The notes beneath the pieces are model-generated. The model was not told the origin of the DNA. It saw only the letters and a list, made by a program, of their open reading frames with translations, and did not search any database. From positions 1 to 63,260 of the forward strand of contig CALDPK010000213.1 of the NCBI GenBank assembly GCA_937911855.1: a stretch of DNA of 63,260 nucleotides. Reading direction: 5' to 3'. The first letter of the stretch is position 1. Every line of letters starts with the position of its first letter. Below, piece after piece: positions 43,468 to 53,709 of the stretch. A program made the translations under genes and the position numbers. The stretch is from an uncultured Trueperaceae bacterium. Lineage in GTDB: Bacteria; Deinococcota; Deinococci; Deinococcales; Trueperaceae.

Positions 43468-44858
43468 GCCGGGTTCAGCTGCCTGCGGGCGGCTTCAAGC
43501 TGCAGCCTTACCTGTCCGGTGCCGGTGCCGCCGAAGCTCTGGCGCGCGTTCACAACCGATTCAAGTTTCAGCACTTCATACACGCCGTCATCGATGCGGG
43601 CCTCGACCTGCTGAAGCTGAGCCAGTTCAAGGTCCTGAAGGTCCTTGCCGTCACGGATCGCCAGCGCCACCAGTTTGCCGGTCACCTCGTGGGCCGCGCG
43701 GAACGGCAGGCCCTTGCCGACCAGGTAATCAGCCAGGTCGGTCGCGTTCGAGAAACCGCGGCCGGCGGCATGGTACATGCGTTCGCGGTTGATCTGGACC
43801 TTCCCGAGCATGTCGCCGGTCAGGCGCAGGCAGACGAGCAGGGTGGTGGCAGCGTCGAAGACGCCCTCCTTGTCCTCCTGCATGTCCTTGTTGTAGGCGA
43901 GCGGCAGGCCTTTCATCGTGGTCAGCAGGCCCATGAGGCTGCCGTAGACGCGGCCCGTCTTGCCGCGGACCAGTTCGCTGACGTCGGGGTTCTTCTTCTG
44001 CGGCATGATGCTCGAGCCGGTGGTGTGGCTGTCGGGCAGTTCGATGAAACCGAACTCCTGGCTGGACCAGAGGATCAGTTCTTCGGACATGCGTGACAGG
44101 TGCATCATGCTGATGCTGCAGGCTGCCAGCAGTTCGAGGGCGAAGTCGCGGTCAGAGACGGCGTCGAGTGAGTTGGCTGCCGGGCGGTCGAAGCCGAGCA
44201 GCTCTGCCGTCCGCTCGCGGTCGATGGGGAAGCCGGTTCCCGCGAGTGCACCTGCGCCCAAGGGCGAGATGTTGGTGCGGGCGAGTGAATCGCGCAGGCG
44301 GTCCGCGTCGCGGCCGAACATCTCGAAATAGGCGAGCAGGTGGTGGGCAAGCAGTACCGGCTGGGCGACCTGCAGGTGGGTATAACCCGGCATGATGACG
44401 TCCAGGTGTTCCTCGCCGAGCGTGACCAGGACGCCGCGCAGCCTCTCAAGCTCGTCTATGAGCTGCTCGGTGTGTTCGCGGACCCACAGGCGGAAGTCGG
44501 TCGCCACCTGGTCATTGCGGCTGCGGGCCGTGTGCAGTTTGCCGCCCAGCGGACCGATCTTCGTCGTGAGGGCGTGCTCGACGTTCATGTGCACGTCCTC
44601 GAGCGCTTCCCGCCACTGAAATTCACCGGAATGGATGTCGGCCAGTACGTCGTGCAGGCCGCTGATGATGGTCTCAGCTTCGTCAGCGGTCAGGATGCCC
44701 GCTTCCTGCAGCATGGTGGCGTGGGCGACGGAGCCGCGGATGTCATGTTCCGCCAGCGCCCGGTCTACGCTTATCGACGCGTTGAAGCTGGCGACCAGCT
44801 CATCGGGCGCTTCGCTGAAGCGGCCGCCCCACATTGCCTGGGATTTCTTCTCCGTCAT
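43464..44858 (-). CDS. argH: Argininosuccinate lyase
   Basis: 464 residues, standard length. It splits argininosuccinate to arginine and fumarate. The superfamily signature GSSIMPQKKNPDVSE holds the catalytic Ser loop, and MWGGRFSEAPDELV opens the protein as usual; HTARSRNDQVATDFRLW and GYTHLQVAQP are conserved. It overlaps its neighbours on both sides by 4 bases within argG-GNAT-argH-NAGS. Confidence 0.97.
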   Translation of the reverse strand: MTEKKSQAMWGGRFSEAPDELVASFNASISVDRALAEHDIRGSVAHATMLQEAGILTADEAETIISGLHDVLADIHSGEFQWREALEDVHMNVEHALTTKIGPLGGKLHTARSRNDQVATDFRLWVREHTEQLIDELERLRGVLVTLGEEHLDVIMPGYTHLQVAQPVLLAHHLLAYFEMFGRDADRLRDSLARTNISPLGAGALAGTGFPIDRERTAELLGFDRPAANSLDAVSDRDFALELLAACSISMMHLSRMSEELILWSSQEFGFIELPDSHTTGSSIMPQKKNPDVSELVRGKTGRVYGSLMGLLTTMKGLPLAYNKDMQEDKEGVFDAATTLLVCLRLTGDMLGKVQINRERMYHAAGRGFSNATDLADYLVGKGLPFRAAHEVTGKLVALAIRDGKDLQDLELAQLQQVEARIDDGVYEVLKLESVVNARQSFGGTGTGQVRLQLEAARRQLNPA

Positions 44859-45315
44859 GCCCGGTACTGCCAGGTGCCGCCGACCTTCTTGCTCAGCCGG
44901 TGCGGGCTGTCCGGCTGCGCTTCGTAGCCCAGCCGGCGGTACCAGGCGAGGTCGGCGCTGTCGACCTTCTCCAGGCTCAGCCGCGGGATGTTGAGCCTGA
45001 TGGCCAGTGCTTCGACCTGGGTCATGAGCCAGCGGCCGTGACCGTCGCCGCTCTGGTCGCCGCGCAGCACGGGTTTGCCGAGCTGCCAGCCGCCGGCGGT
45101 GTCCTGCCAGGCGAGGGCTGCGACAGGACCGTCGTCATCCTCGAAGTACAGGGCGCCGCCGTGTTCGATGCGGTCACTCAGCTGTTCGCTGCTGATGCTG
45201 GCCCCGTTGCCCCTGTACAGGCCCGCGAGCCTGGCGGCGTCGCCCAGTGAGGCGCGGCGCAGCTGTGGCCGTACGAACTGCGCAGAGGGGCCCGTGGCGG
45301 GTTCGGCCACCTGGC

Positions 45316-45319
<4 letters not shown>
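44855..45319 (-). CDS. GNAT-fold acetyltransferase, divergent
   Basis: 154 residues. The fold is suggested by RRASLGDAARLAGLYRGNG, ALYFEDDDGPVAALAW, the loop DQSGDGHGRWLMTQVEALA (a weak Q/R-x-x-G-x-G/A acetyl-CoA motif) and LAWYRRLGYEAQPD at the end. It is nested between argG and argH with 4-base overlaps on both sides, so a role in arginine metabolism is likely: perhaps a second or degenerate N-acetylglutamate synthase, or a regulator. Not resolved. Confidence 0.65.
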
Positions 45320-46548
<1,229 letters not shown>

Positions 46549-46691
46549 TTTTCTTTCGCCTCCTGGCAAAAACAGAAAGGGCACTTCCGCCACTGTGGGC
46601 ACGAAGCGATGGACCGCGTTTGCAGCGGTCTGTCAGCGTCGGGCGCGGGGGCAGTTGTGCTCTGGTCTCGTCATTGCCTTCACTGGCTGAT

Positions 46692-46753
46692 TGCAATCTT
46701 ATGCAATATCGCCGGATAGCATGCAATCTAGCACAGGCGCGCGCGGCGGTCAA
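46692..46753 (-). promoter_or_regulatory. argG promoter with arginine operator
   Basis: On the minus strand TTGACC (46753-46748), a 17-base spacer and TAGATT (46730-46725) form the best sigma-70-type promoter in the window. ATTGCAT (46727-46721) overlaps the -10, and TGCATAAGATTGCA (46705-46692) lies about 15-28 bases past the expected start site. The latter matches the argF operator at 13 of 14 positions. A repressor bound here would block the polymerase. Confidence 0.7.
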
Positions 46754-46764
46754 CGCGCCTGTGC
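46731..46764 (-). terminator. Hairpin between the 678-residue gene and argG
   Basis: GCACAGGCGCG (46731-46741) pairs with CGCGCCTGTGC (46754-46764), 11 bp with a 12-base loop. In the direction of the upstream gene it follows its stop by 27 bases. No T run follows. The -35 of argG lies in the loop, so the element is shared between termination and initiation. Confidence 0.5.
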
Positions 46765-46790
46765 TTAATCAGCCCGGCTGCAAGCTGAAA

Positions 46791-48827
46791 TCAGGCTTCT
46801 ATACGGCGTCCGTACGCAACTGCTGCCTCGGGGTTCGCTGCGAGCAGCCTGCGCATCCGGCGGCGGTACGACACGAATTCCACGATGTATGCCGCCAGGT
46901 TGATTGCATAAAGTACACCCAGGGCGATAAGCAGCGCAGTCATGCTCAGGTCCAGCAGGGGAGTGGCGAACGCCAGGCGCCAGATAAGGTCCACACCGAA
47001 CAGACCCCAGGGCGCGAGGAGCAGGATGCCCCACACCTCGTCGGCCATTCCCGAACCGGGCACCAGCAGGGCCAGCAGGTGGTAGCCGGCCGAGCGCGGA
47101 GCGTTGCGCGCCATGCGCGGCCGCGGCACCAGTATCCACAGCAGTGTGATGACACCCAGCAGCAGGTAGACGCCCAGCAGCACGTACCAGATCCACTGAG
47201 CCGGCAGCCAGCGCGCTTCTACGTTGAACGCGGCCAGCGGCTCCGTGAAGAACGTGCCCAGCGCCTGCTGCCAGTTGCCGCGCATGGCCGACTGGAAGTC
47301 GTGGCTGGTGGGCGTTATAAGAGCAGGCTGGTCGATTCCGGCCCGCACCTGAAACAGCGGCTGTGCCGCCTCGTCACCCAGGTTCCACCTGATCGCACTC
47401 AGGCCCGGGGAATGACGTGCCGCAGCCTCGAAGAACTCTTCGTCGCCGGTCAGTACCCCCAGGTTGTTGAGCGCCGGTCCGAACCGCAAGGCGGCCCGGT
47501 AATGCAGCTCGGCCTCAGCGGCGGAACCTGACACCTGTGCGGCGTAGCCCCTTATGAACTGGCCGCGCTCGCCGCGCAGGTCAAGTGAATCAAGCTCGTC
47601 CTGCGCCACTGCGCTGGCCAGGGTGCCGCTGCCGTAGACACCTTCGGGGATGATGGCCCGGTCGGCCCAGGCGGTCAGGCCCAGGATGCCGAGCCCCGCC
47701 ACGTAAAGCAGGGCCAGCACGAGCTTCTCGGTGGTCGAGAAGAAACGTATGGCCAGGAAACGCTGCAGGAAGCTGGCGGAACCGCCCGTCTCCTGGGCCC
47801 GGCGCATCATCAGGCTCTGGGGCTCCCAGTACTTGAACGTCAGGGTTACCTGCAGCGCCAGGATCACTGCCACGAGCGAAGCGAACATGTACCAGCCGGA
47901 ACGGCCGAGTGACAGGAACAGGCGATCCATGCCCGTGGCGGCCAGTTCACCGCTCGGCGGTGTGGCCCGCGCGCGCCAGCGGTCCGCCATGGCCGTCTCG
48001 CCTCTACCCGCCAGGTGATCCGCATACGCCAGCAGGCCCGCCTCGACTTCCGGGACGGACTGGCTGCTGAACGCCTCGAGCCAGTGCGCCCAGAACGCGG
48101 CAGCTTCAGCATCGTCAGCCCGGATGGCTTCGGTCAGCCTTGGCAGCGGGAAGCCGTAGGCGGCGTGCAGCTCCATGTCGGTGAGCAGGGCAGGGTCGTA
48201 ACCGCGCCGCGCGAAATCCTGCAGCGAGGCCTGCATGGCCCGCTCAGCCAGCTCGAAGTCACCGGCTTCCACGAACAGGGTGGCCAGGCCGGCAAGGTCG
48301 TAGAAGGTTCCGGCTGCTGCCAGTGCGGACTCGCGCAGCTCAGCGGCTTCTTGCTCGTCCGTGGTTTCCTGTGCAGCCAGCGCGTGGACCCAGGGGTTGG
48401 TCGTGTCGTATTCAAGCCGTTCCAGCGGGTCGGCAGCCAGGGCTTCCTGGCGCAGGCTGTCCAGCACTTCCGGGTCGGTCGTGAACTGGACCGTGCCACT
48501 GGCGCGCCCGTTCTGGTCAAGGCTGATGCGTTCGCGCAGTCCGCCGGGCAGTGATGTCACGACGGACACCCCGCCGTTCGATTCCTCGAGCAGGCTTACC
48601 GGGCCTGAAACCGCCTTGCGCCACTCCGCTTCGCCCGTTTCCGGATCGACCCGTACTACCGAGTTGCCCAGAGCCAGCCAGGTGGCCGTGTTTCCCTCAA
48701 GGACGTGATCCGCGTCCAGGCTGAGCATCCCCGGCCCTTCCGGTGCAGGGCTGTCAGGCTGGGCCAGGCCGAAGCCGGCGAGAGTAAGGACGATCGTCAG
48801 GATGAGCAGCGCTAAGCGGTCAGGCAT
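46791..48827 (-). CDS. Large membrane protein with TPR-like region, unknown function
   Basis: 678 residues. A signal peptide ends near FGLAQP. A beta-rich stretch with TWLALGNSVVRVDPETGEAEW resembles part of a PQQ-type propeller. A helical TPR-like domain (about 130-290) precedes a first membrane segment near 310-330 and a second near 375-395. A second extracytoplasmic block with SAAEAELHYRAALRFGPALNNLG, TPR-like again, comes before four to five closing helices (about 570-665). No catalytic motif is seen. TAAGGT on the minus strand is six bases from the ATG (leaderless). I do not recognise the family. Confidence 0.7.
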   Translation of the reverse strand: MPDRLALLILTIVLTLAGFGLAQPDSPAPEGPGMLSLDADHVLEGNTATWLALGNSVVRVDPETGEAEWRKAVSGPVSLLEESNGGVSVVTSLPGGLRERISLDQNGRASGTVQFTTDPEVLDSLRQEALAADPLERLEYDTTNPWVHALAAQETTDEQEAAELRESALAAAGTFYDLAGLATLFVEAGDFELAERAMQASLQDFARRGYDPALLTDMELHAAYGFPLPRLTEAIRADDAEAAAFWAHWLEAFSSQSVPEVEAGLLAYADHLAGRGETAMADRWRARATPPSGELAATGMDRLFLSLGRSGWYMFASLVAVILALQVTLTFKYWEPQSLMMRRAQETGGSASFLQRFLAIRFFSTTEKLVLALLYVAGLGILGLTAWADRAIIPEGVYGSGTLASAVAQDELDSLDLRGERGQFIRGYAAQVSGSAAEAELHYRAALRFGPALNNLGVLTGDEEFFEAAARHSPGLSAIRWNLGDEAAQPLFQVRAGIDQPALITPTSHDFQSAMRGNWQQALGTFFTEPLAAFNVEARWLPAQWIWYVLLGVYLLLGVITLLWILVPRPRMARNAPRSAGYHLLALLVPGSGMADEVWGILLLAPWGLFGVDLIWRLAFATPLLDLSMTALLIALGVLYAINLAAYIVEFVSYRRRMRRLLAANPEAAVAYGRRIEA

Positions 48828-48894
48828 AAGGAAACCTTACCGCAATTGAGGGCGGCTTCCGGCGTCAAGTCAGTACGGCGTAAGTGGGCGATTA

Positions 48895-48937
48895 TATAAT
48901 CGCGGCGATGGATCTGAGGACCTCACGGACAGGATGA
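48895..48937 (+). promoter_or_regulatory. -10 element with a leaderless 9-codon upstream ORF
   Basis: TATAAT at 48895-48900 is followed after 7 bases by ATG (48908), which opens a 9-codon frame MDLRTSRTG. Its TGA stop (48935-48937) overlaps the ATG of the phosphoesterase gene (48934) as ATGA. By the spacing rule of this window, transcription would begin at or near 48908, so the mini-frame could be translated leaderless and couple translation of the next gene. Confidence 0.45.
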
Positions 48938-49683
48938 TCAAGGTAGTTGCGATCGGTGACGTGCACGGACAGTGGGCTGAGGTATGGCGTGCACTGAAGT
49001 CTGCGGCCGTCTGTGACTCCAGCTTCCAGCCGACGGAAGCGCTGCGTGAAGGACGCTGCCACGTCGTCTGCATGGGTGACCTGGTCCATTACAAGGACGA
49101 GCGTGCCTACGAGGTCGCCACCAACTGCGAACCGTACGATCCGGCTGCACCGTCCCAGCTGAGACGAGCTGCCAAGGCGCAGATCCGTGAGCTGTACCGT
49201 TTCCGCACCTTCGTCGAGAAAGCCGGCGGCAACTTCACGATAATCCTCGGCAATCACGACGAGGCGGCGATCACGCACCAGTACGACCTGGGTACGCGCG
49301 GCGGCCTGCGCCACGACGAGTTCAACGAGCGCAAGGGCGGCCTGGCACTGCCGGATGACCTGGTGGAGTGGTTCAAGACCTTCCCGCGGCAGCACGTCAT
49401 CCACAACGTACAGTTCGCTCACGCGGGTCCGTTGCCGGGCATGCAGAATTTCGACGATTACTTCTATCACGACCCGGATACGAAGACCTGGTGGTTCACC
49501 AAGCCTGAGCTGGTAACTCAGACAGGTCACCGTTTCGGTGTTTATGGGCATACCGTAATGAAGCACGGCGTGTACGTCGACAAGGAGAACGGCTTCGCGA
49601 TGGTCGATGCCCTTGCGCAGCGGCAGTACTTCGAGATGCTTCTTGACGACGAACGCCTTGATTACCGTGTAATGCAGATGTAG
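48934..49683 (+). CDS. Calcineurin-like metallophosphoesterase
   Basis: 249 residues. The dinuclear-metal motifs are IGDVHGQW, CMGDLVHYKD, ILGNHDEAA and, near the end, VYGHTVMKHG, the order D-x-H, G-D-x-x, G-N-H-D/E, G-H-x-x of the family. Such enzymes act on phosphoesters ranging from Ap4A to protein phosphates; sequence alone does not decide. The start overlaps the stop of a 9-codon upstream frame. Confidence 0.9.
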   Translation: MIKVVAIGDVHGQWAEVWRALKSAAVCDSSFQPTEALREGRCHVVCMGDLVHYKDERAYEVATNCEPYDPAAPSQLRRAAKAQIRELYRFRTFVEKAGGNFTIILGNHDEAAITHQYDLGTRGGLRHDEFNERKGGLALPDDLVEWFKTFPRQHVIHNVQFAHAGPLPGMQNFDDYFYHDPDTKTWWFTKPELVTQTGHRFGVYGHTVMKHGVYVDKENGFAMVDALAQRQYFEMLLDDERLDYRVMQM

Positions 49684-49834
49684 CGTACCGCCGCGATTTG
49701 GTATCAGGACAGTTTCTTGAACCCGCAGATGCAGCATGATTCGGACAAGACCGTTCAGGTCGAGGCAGGAGCCGGTGCAGGCAGTGCGACCATGCCGCCT
49801 GGCCCGGCCCGCAGCATCGAGAGGGGTGCCAATC

Positions 49835-50272
49835 ATGGCTGACATGGACTCAAGACCGCCGAACACACCGCCGGACAGGCCACGTGATACTCCAGCAGGA
49901 ACTCCACCCGGCTCTCCGCCCGGAGCGCCTCCCGGTGGCCGTGACCGACCGCGGGACACCACAGTCGTTCAGGAGAACCGCTCCGGCAACCCGCTGATCT
50001 GGGTGATCGTACTGGTCGTCGTGGTTCTGGCCATCCTGTGGATGACCGGGGTCATCGGCGGCGGCAATGATCCGCAGCCTGCCAACGATCCCGTGACGCC
50101 GGTGGAAACACCCGCCGATACGCCCGGGGCGAACGACCCGTTCGAACCCGCTCCGCTTGACGATCCCGCTGACGAACCGCTTGACGGCCCGGGCACTCCG
50201 GTCGACGGGGATGCTGACGCAGATCCGCTCGACGGCGACGGTGCAGTCGACCTGGAAGAAGACGATCTCTGA
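49835..50272 (+). CDS. Single-pass membrane protein with Pro-rich and Asp-rich arms
   Basis: 145 residues from the ATG at 49835, which has GAGAGGGG upstream. The N-terminal ~45 residues are Pro/Arg/Gly-rich and low-complexity (repeated DRPRDT), then comes one helix (NPLIWVIVLVVVVLAILWM), then a tail dominated by Asp, Pro and Ala with repeats of PLDDPADEPLDG type. The arrangement resembles a stress or envelope anchor, but no family is recognised. A strong terminator follows. Confidence 0.6.
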   Translation: MADMDSRPPNTPPDRPRDTPAGTPPGSPPGAPPGGRDRPRDTTVVQENRSGNPLIWVIVLVVVVLAILWMTGVIGGGNDPQPANDPVTPVETPADTPGANDPFEPAPLDDPADEPLDGPGTPVDGDADADPLDGDGAVDLEEDDL

Positions 50273-50305
50273 CGGGAATCAGTTGATCTGAACCCGGAAC
50301 AAGAT

Positions 50306-50339
50306 AAGGGGCGCCATTCCGAACCGGATGGCGCCCCTT
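50306..50339. terminator. Terminator between the Pro-rich membrane protein and ftsE
   Basis: AAGGGGCGCCAT (50306-50317) pairs exactly with the copy at 50328-50339; an inner CCG/CGG pair closes the loop further. It lies between convergent stops. No long T run on either side, so rho-independent strength rests on the stem. Confidence 0.75.
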
Positions 50340-50361
50340 GCCGATTGATGATCACCCTTGT

Positions 50362-51042
50362 CTAGAGGGAGTAGCCGCCCTCGTCATCGTCGCGGACCAG
50401 TTCACCGTTGCGCAGCACCAGCGTGCGGCGCCGCATGCGGTCGACAAGGTCATGCGAGTGCGTGGCGACCACGACGGTGGTGCCCTTGATGTTCACGTCG
50501 TTGAGCAGTTCCAGTATCTCCCACGAAGTGTCGGGATCCAGGTTGCCGGTCGGCTCGTCGCACAGCAGCAGCGGCGGGTTCGTGACCAGCGCCCTGGCAA
50601 TGGCGACGCGCTGCTGCTCACCCAGGGAAAGCTCGATGGGGAACGCCTTGCGCTTGTGCGCCAGCATCACCTGACGGAGAGCCAGCATGGAGCGCTGCTC
50701 GAGGTTGCCGCGCTCGCCGGTCGCGCGCAGCGTGAAGATCAGGTTGTCAAGAGCGTTCATGCCCGGCAGGAGCCGGTGATCCTGGAACACCATGCCGATC
50801 TTGCGTCTCAGGAAAGGCAGGCGCCGCTCCCTGATCTTCGTTGTTTCCTGACCCAGGATGTAGACGCTGCCTTCTGACGGCAGGATGCGCCGCAGCGTAA
50901 GGCCGAGCAGCGTCGACTTGCCGGCGCCAGAATGGCCGGTGATGTAGACGAATTCGCCCTTGCGGACGTGAAAGTCGATGTCTTTGAGCGCGTGCGTGTG
51001 CGTACGCGCGTAGGTCTTGGTGACCTGCTGAAACTGGATCAC
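50362..51042 (-). CDS. ftsE: Cell-division ATPase FtsE
   Basis: 226 residues, an ABC ATPase. Walker A GHSGAGKST, signature LSLGEQQRVAIARAL, Walker B LLLCDEPTGNLDP and the FtsE-typical GMVFQDHRLLPGMNALDN are present. FtsE with FtsX activates septal cell-wall hydrolases. ftsX does not follow: the gene is flanked by gyrA and a convergent membrane protein. The MacB/LolC-type permease at 34526-35710 is a possible but distant partner. A GTG start with TAACAT six bases upstream on the minus strand. Confidence 0.88.
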   Translation of the reverse strand: MIQFQQVTKTYARTHTHALKDIDFHVRKGEFVYITGHSGAGKSTLLGLTLRRILPSEGSVYILGQETTKIRERRLPFLRRKIGMVFQDHRLLPGMNALDNLIFTLRATGERGNLEQRSMLALRQVMLAHKRKAFPIELSLGEQQRVAIARALVTNPPLLLCDEPTGNLDPDTSWEILELLNDVNIKGTTVVVATHSHDLVDRMRRRTLVLRNGELVRDDDEGGYSL

Positions 51043-51053
51043 GAGCGCATGTT

Positions 51054-51093
51054 AACCCTGCCGCCACAGTGGAACATGAGCGGCGGCAGGGTT
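51054..51093 (-). terminator. Hairpin between gyrA and ftsE
   Basis: AACCCTGCCGCC and GGCGGCAGGGTT (51054-51065 and 51082-51093) pair over 12 bp, 15 bases after the gyrA stop. No T run follows; the -10-like TAACAT of ftsE begins at its foot. It probably ends or weakens read-through from gyrA. Confidence 0.6.
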
Positions 51094-51107
51094 CAGGCGG
51101 TCAGTGG

Positions 51108-53573
51108 TCAGGCTTCGTCTTCCTTCTCGATCAGGACCTGCTGGACCTGTTCTTCAGCGAGCATCGGGTTGGCGGACACAACGCGGTCACCGTCACCCAG
51201 CTTCATGATGGTCACGCCCTGCGAGGAGCGGCCGTAAGTCGAGATCTGGCTTTCCATGGTCCTTATGAGCACGCCACCTTCGGACAGGACGAACAGTTCC
51301 TCGCCACCCTGGACGGGGGAGAGGCTGATCAGGCTGCCGGTGCGGCTCGTGACGCGGAGCGTGATGACGCCCAGTCCGCCGCGGCCCTGCAGCGGGTACT
51401 CTTCCAGCTTCGTCTTCTTGCCGAAGCCGTACTCAGAGACGGCCAGCATCGAGGTGGTTTCCTTGTCGGCTTCTGCCACGACAGCCAGGCTGACGACGAA
51501 GTCGGACTTGCGCAGCCGGATGCCGATGACGCCCTGGGTTGCGCGGCCCGTTTCCCGGGTGGCGGACTCCTCGAAGCGGATGGCCTGACCTTCGTGGGTG
51601 GCCAGCAGGATGTCGGCCTGCCCGTCGGTCGTACGGACCGCCACGAGTTCGTCGCCGTCAACCAGGTTGATGGCGATCAGGCCGGCAGCGTTGATGTTGC
51701 CGTACTCGCGGATGGCGGTGCGCTTGATCAGGCCCTTGCGGGTGGCGAACACGAAGAAACCGTCGGCATCGAAGTCCTTGATGGTAAGGACGGTCTGGAC
51801 GCTCTCATCACCTTCAAGTGGCAGGATGTTGCGTACGTGCGAGCCGCGGGCGTTGCGGTCCGCTTCTGGCAGGTCGTATATCTTCTCGCGGTACACGCGG
51901 CCGCGGTCCGTGAAGAACAGGACGTAATCATGCGTACTGCCGACCAGCAGCAGGCTGTTGATGTCGTCTTCCTTCGCCTTCTGCGCGGCAACGCCACGGC
52001 CGCCGCGGATCTGGGCGCGGTAGCTGGACGACGGCGTGCGCTTGATGTAACCGCCGCGCGTCAGCGTGACGACCATCTGCTCTTCAGCGATCAGGTCTTC
52101 CTTGTTGATGTCGTCGGTGTGCTCGGCGATCTGGCTTCGGCGCTCGTCACCGAAGTCGCGGCGGATCCCCTTGAGTTCCTCGCGGATGACGCGCAGCAGC
52201 TCGGTAGCGTCGCCCAGGATGATCTGCAGTCGTTCGATCTCGGCGGACACTTCGCGGTATTCCTCGAGCAGCTTCTCGCGCTCCAGGCCGGTGAGGCGCT
52301 GCAGGCGCATGTCCAGCACGGCCTGGGCCTGCACTTCACTGAGCTCGAAGGTCTCCATGAGGCCAGCCTTGGCCGTGGGGCCGTCCTTACTGGCCCGGAT
52401 CAGGGCGATGACTTCATCCAGGTGGTCGAGGGCCTTGAGGTAACCCTCGAGGATGTGCGCGCGTTCCTGGGCACGGCGCAGTTCGAACTGCGTGCGGCGC
52501 CTGACGACGTTGCGGCGGTGCTCCAGGAAGTAGCGGAGGATGTCGATGAGCGGCAGGAGCTTCGGTGCCCGGTCCACGATGCACACGTTGTTGACCGCGA
52601 AGGTCGACTGCAGCTGCGTGAACTTGTACAGCTGGTTGAGCACCAGTTCAGGATGCGCGCCCCGCTTGAGTTCGAACACGATCCGCATGCCCTGCCTGTC
52701 GGACTCGTCGCGCAGTGCGCTGATGTCCTCGATCTTCTTGGCACGGACCAGGCTGGCGGTCGTCTGGATCAGGGTGGTCTTGTTGACCTGATAGGGGATC
52801 TCGGTGACGACGATGCTGACGCGGCCGTTGCGCTCCTCGAAGCGCGCGCGGCCCCGTACCCGCAGGCTGCCGCGGCCGGTAGCCAGGGCGTCGCGGATGC
52901 CTTCCTTGTTGATGACGCCACCGGTCGGGAAGTCAGGGCCCTTGATGTACTTCATCAGGCCATCCAGATCGATGTCCGGATCGTCGATCATGGCGATCAG
53001 GCCGTTGACGATCTCCGTCAGGTTGTGCGGCGCGATGTTGGTGGCCATGCCGACCGCGATGCCGGCTGCGCCGTTCACGATCATGTTGGGGATGGCTGCC
53101 GGCAGCACTTCCGGTTCGACGGTGGTGCCGTCGTAGTTCTCCTTGAAGTCGACGGTTTCCTTGTCGATGTCCATGAGCATCGCTTCGGACACCTTCGTCA
53201 GGCGGGCCTCGGTGTAGCGGTAGGCGGCAGCGGGGTCGCCGTCGATGGAACCGAAGTTGCCCTGGCCGTCAACGAGCGGGTAACGGACGTTCCATGGCTG
53301 AGCCATGCGAACCATTGCCTCGTAGATCGAGCTGTCACCGTGCGGGTGGTATTTCTTGATGACTTCGCCGACCACACCGGCGCTCTTGGAGTGCTTGCGG
53401 TTTGAGGCCAGACCCTCCTGGTTCATCGCATAGAGGATCCTGCGCTGAACCGGCTTGAGTCCGTCACGCACATCTGGCAGTGCGCGGTCCACGATGACCG
53501 ACATCGCGTAGTTGATGAAACTCGTTTTGATCTCGTCCGTAATCTGTACCGGTACGACTTGTCCTTCGTTCAA
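51108..53573 (-). CDS. gyrA: DNA gyrase subunit A
   Basis: 821 residues. DNA-binding and cleavage domain with AMSVIVDRALPDVRDGLKPVQRRILY, the catalytic Tyr in AAYRYTEARLT, then the coiled coil (ELRRAQERAHILEGYLKAL) and the six-bladed C-terminal domain (repeats such as GGRGVAAQKAKEDD, the GyrA box). The presence of that box separates it from ParC. TTG start with GGAGG five bases upstream. gyrB is not in the window. Confidence 0.97.
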   Translation of the reverse strand: MNEGQVVPVQITDEIKTSFINYAMSVIVDRALPDVRDGLKPVQRRILYAMNQEGLASNRKHSKSAGVVGEVIKKYHPHGDSSIYEAMVRMAQPWNVRYPLVDGQGNFGSIDGDPAAAYRYTEARLTKVSEAMLMDIDKETVDFKENYDGTTVEPEVLPAAIPNMIVNGAAGIAVGMATNIAPHNLTEIVNGLIAMIDDPDIDLDGLMKYIKGPDFPTGGVINKEGIRDALATGRGSLRVRGRARFEERNGRVSIVVTEIPYQVNKTTLIQTTASLVRAKKIEDISALRDESDRQGMRIVFELKRGAHPELVLNQLYKFTQLQSTFAVNNVCIVDRAPKLLPLIDILRYFLEHRRNVVRRRTQFELRRAQERAHILEGYLKALDHLDEVIALIRASKDGPTAKAGLMETFELSEVQAQAVLDMRLQRLTGLEREKLLEEYREVSAEIERLQIILGDATELLRVIREELKGIRRDFGDERRSQIAEHTDDINKEDLIAEEQMVVTLTRGGYIKRTPSSSYRAQIRGGRGVAAQKAKEDDINSLLLVGSTHDYVLFFTDRGRVYREKIYDLPEADRNARGSHVRNILPLEGDESVQTVLTIKDFDADGFFVFATRKGLIKRTAIREYGNINAAGLIAINLVDGDELVAVRTTDGQADILLATHEGQAIRFEESATRETGRATQGVIGIRLRKSDFVVSLAVVAEADKETTSMLAVSEYGFGKKTKLEEYPLQGRGGLGVITLRVTSRTGSLISLSPVQGGEELFVLSEGGVLIRTMESQISTYGRSSQGVTIMKLGDGDRVVSANPMLAEEQVQQVLIEKEDEA

Positions 53574-53709
53574 AGCTGCCTCCAGGTCGCAGCCGCCATC
53601 ATAACCCGGGGGCCTTTACGCGCGCAAACGATTTCTGACACGGGAGGCCCGTTCCAGACGGCAATTGCCTGATGCGTCGGCGGTGCCCGCGCCGTGATAC
53701 CTTGCAGCC

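Noticed and set aside
51069..53405. 778-codon open frame on the plus strand opposite gyrA
   Set aside because: It mirrors gyrA codon for codon, as is common opposite GC-rich genes, and has no family similarity, start signal or neighbours.
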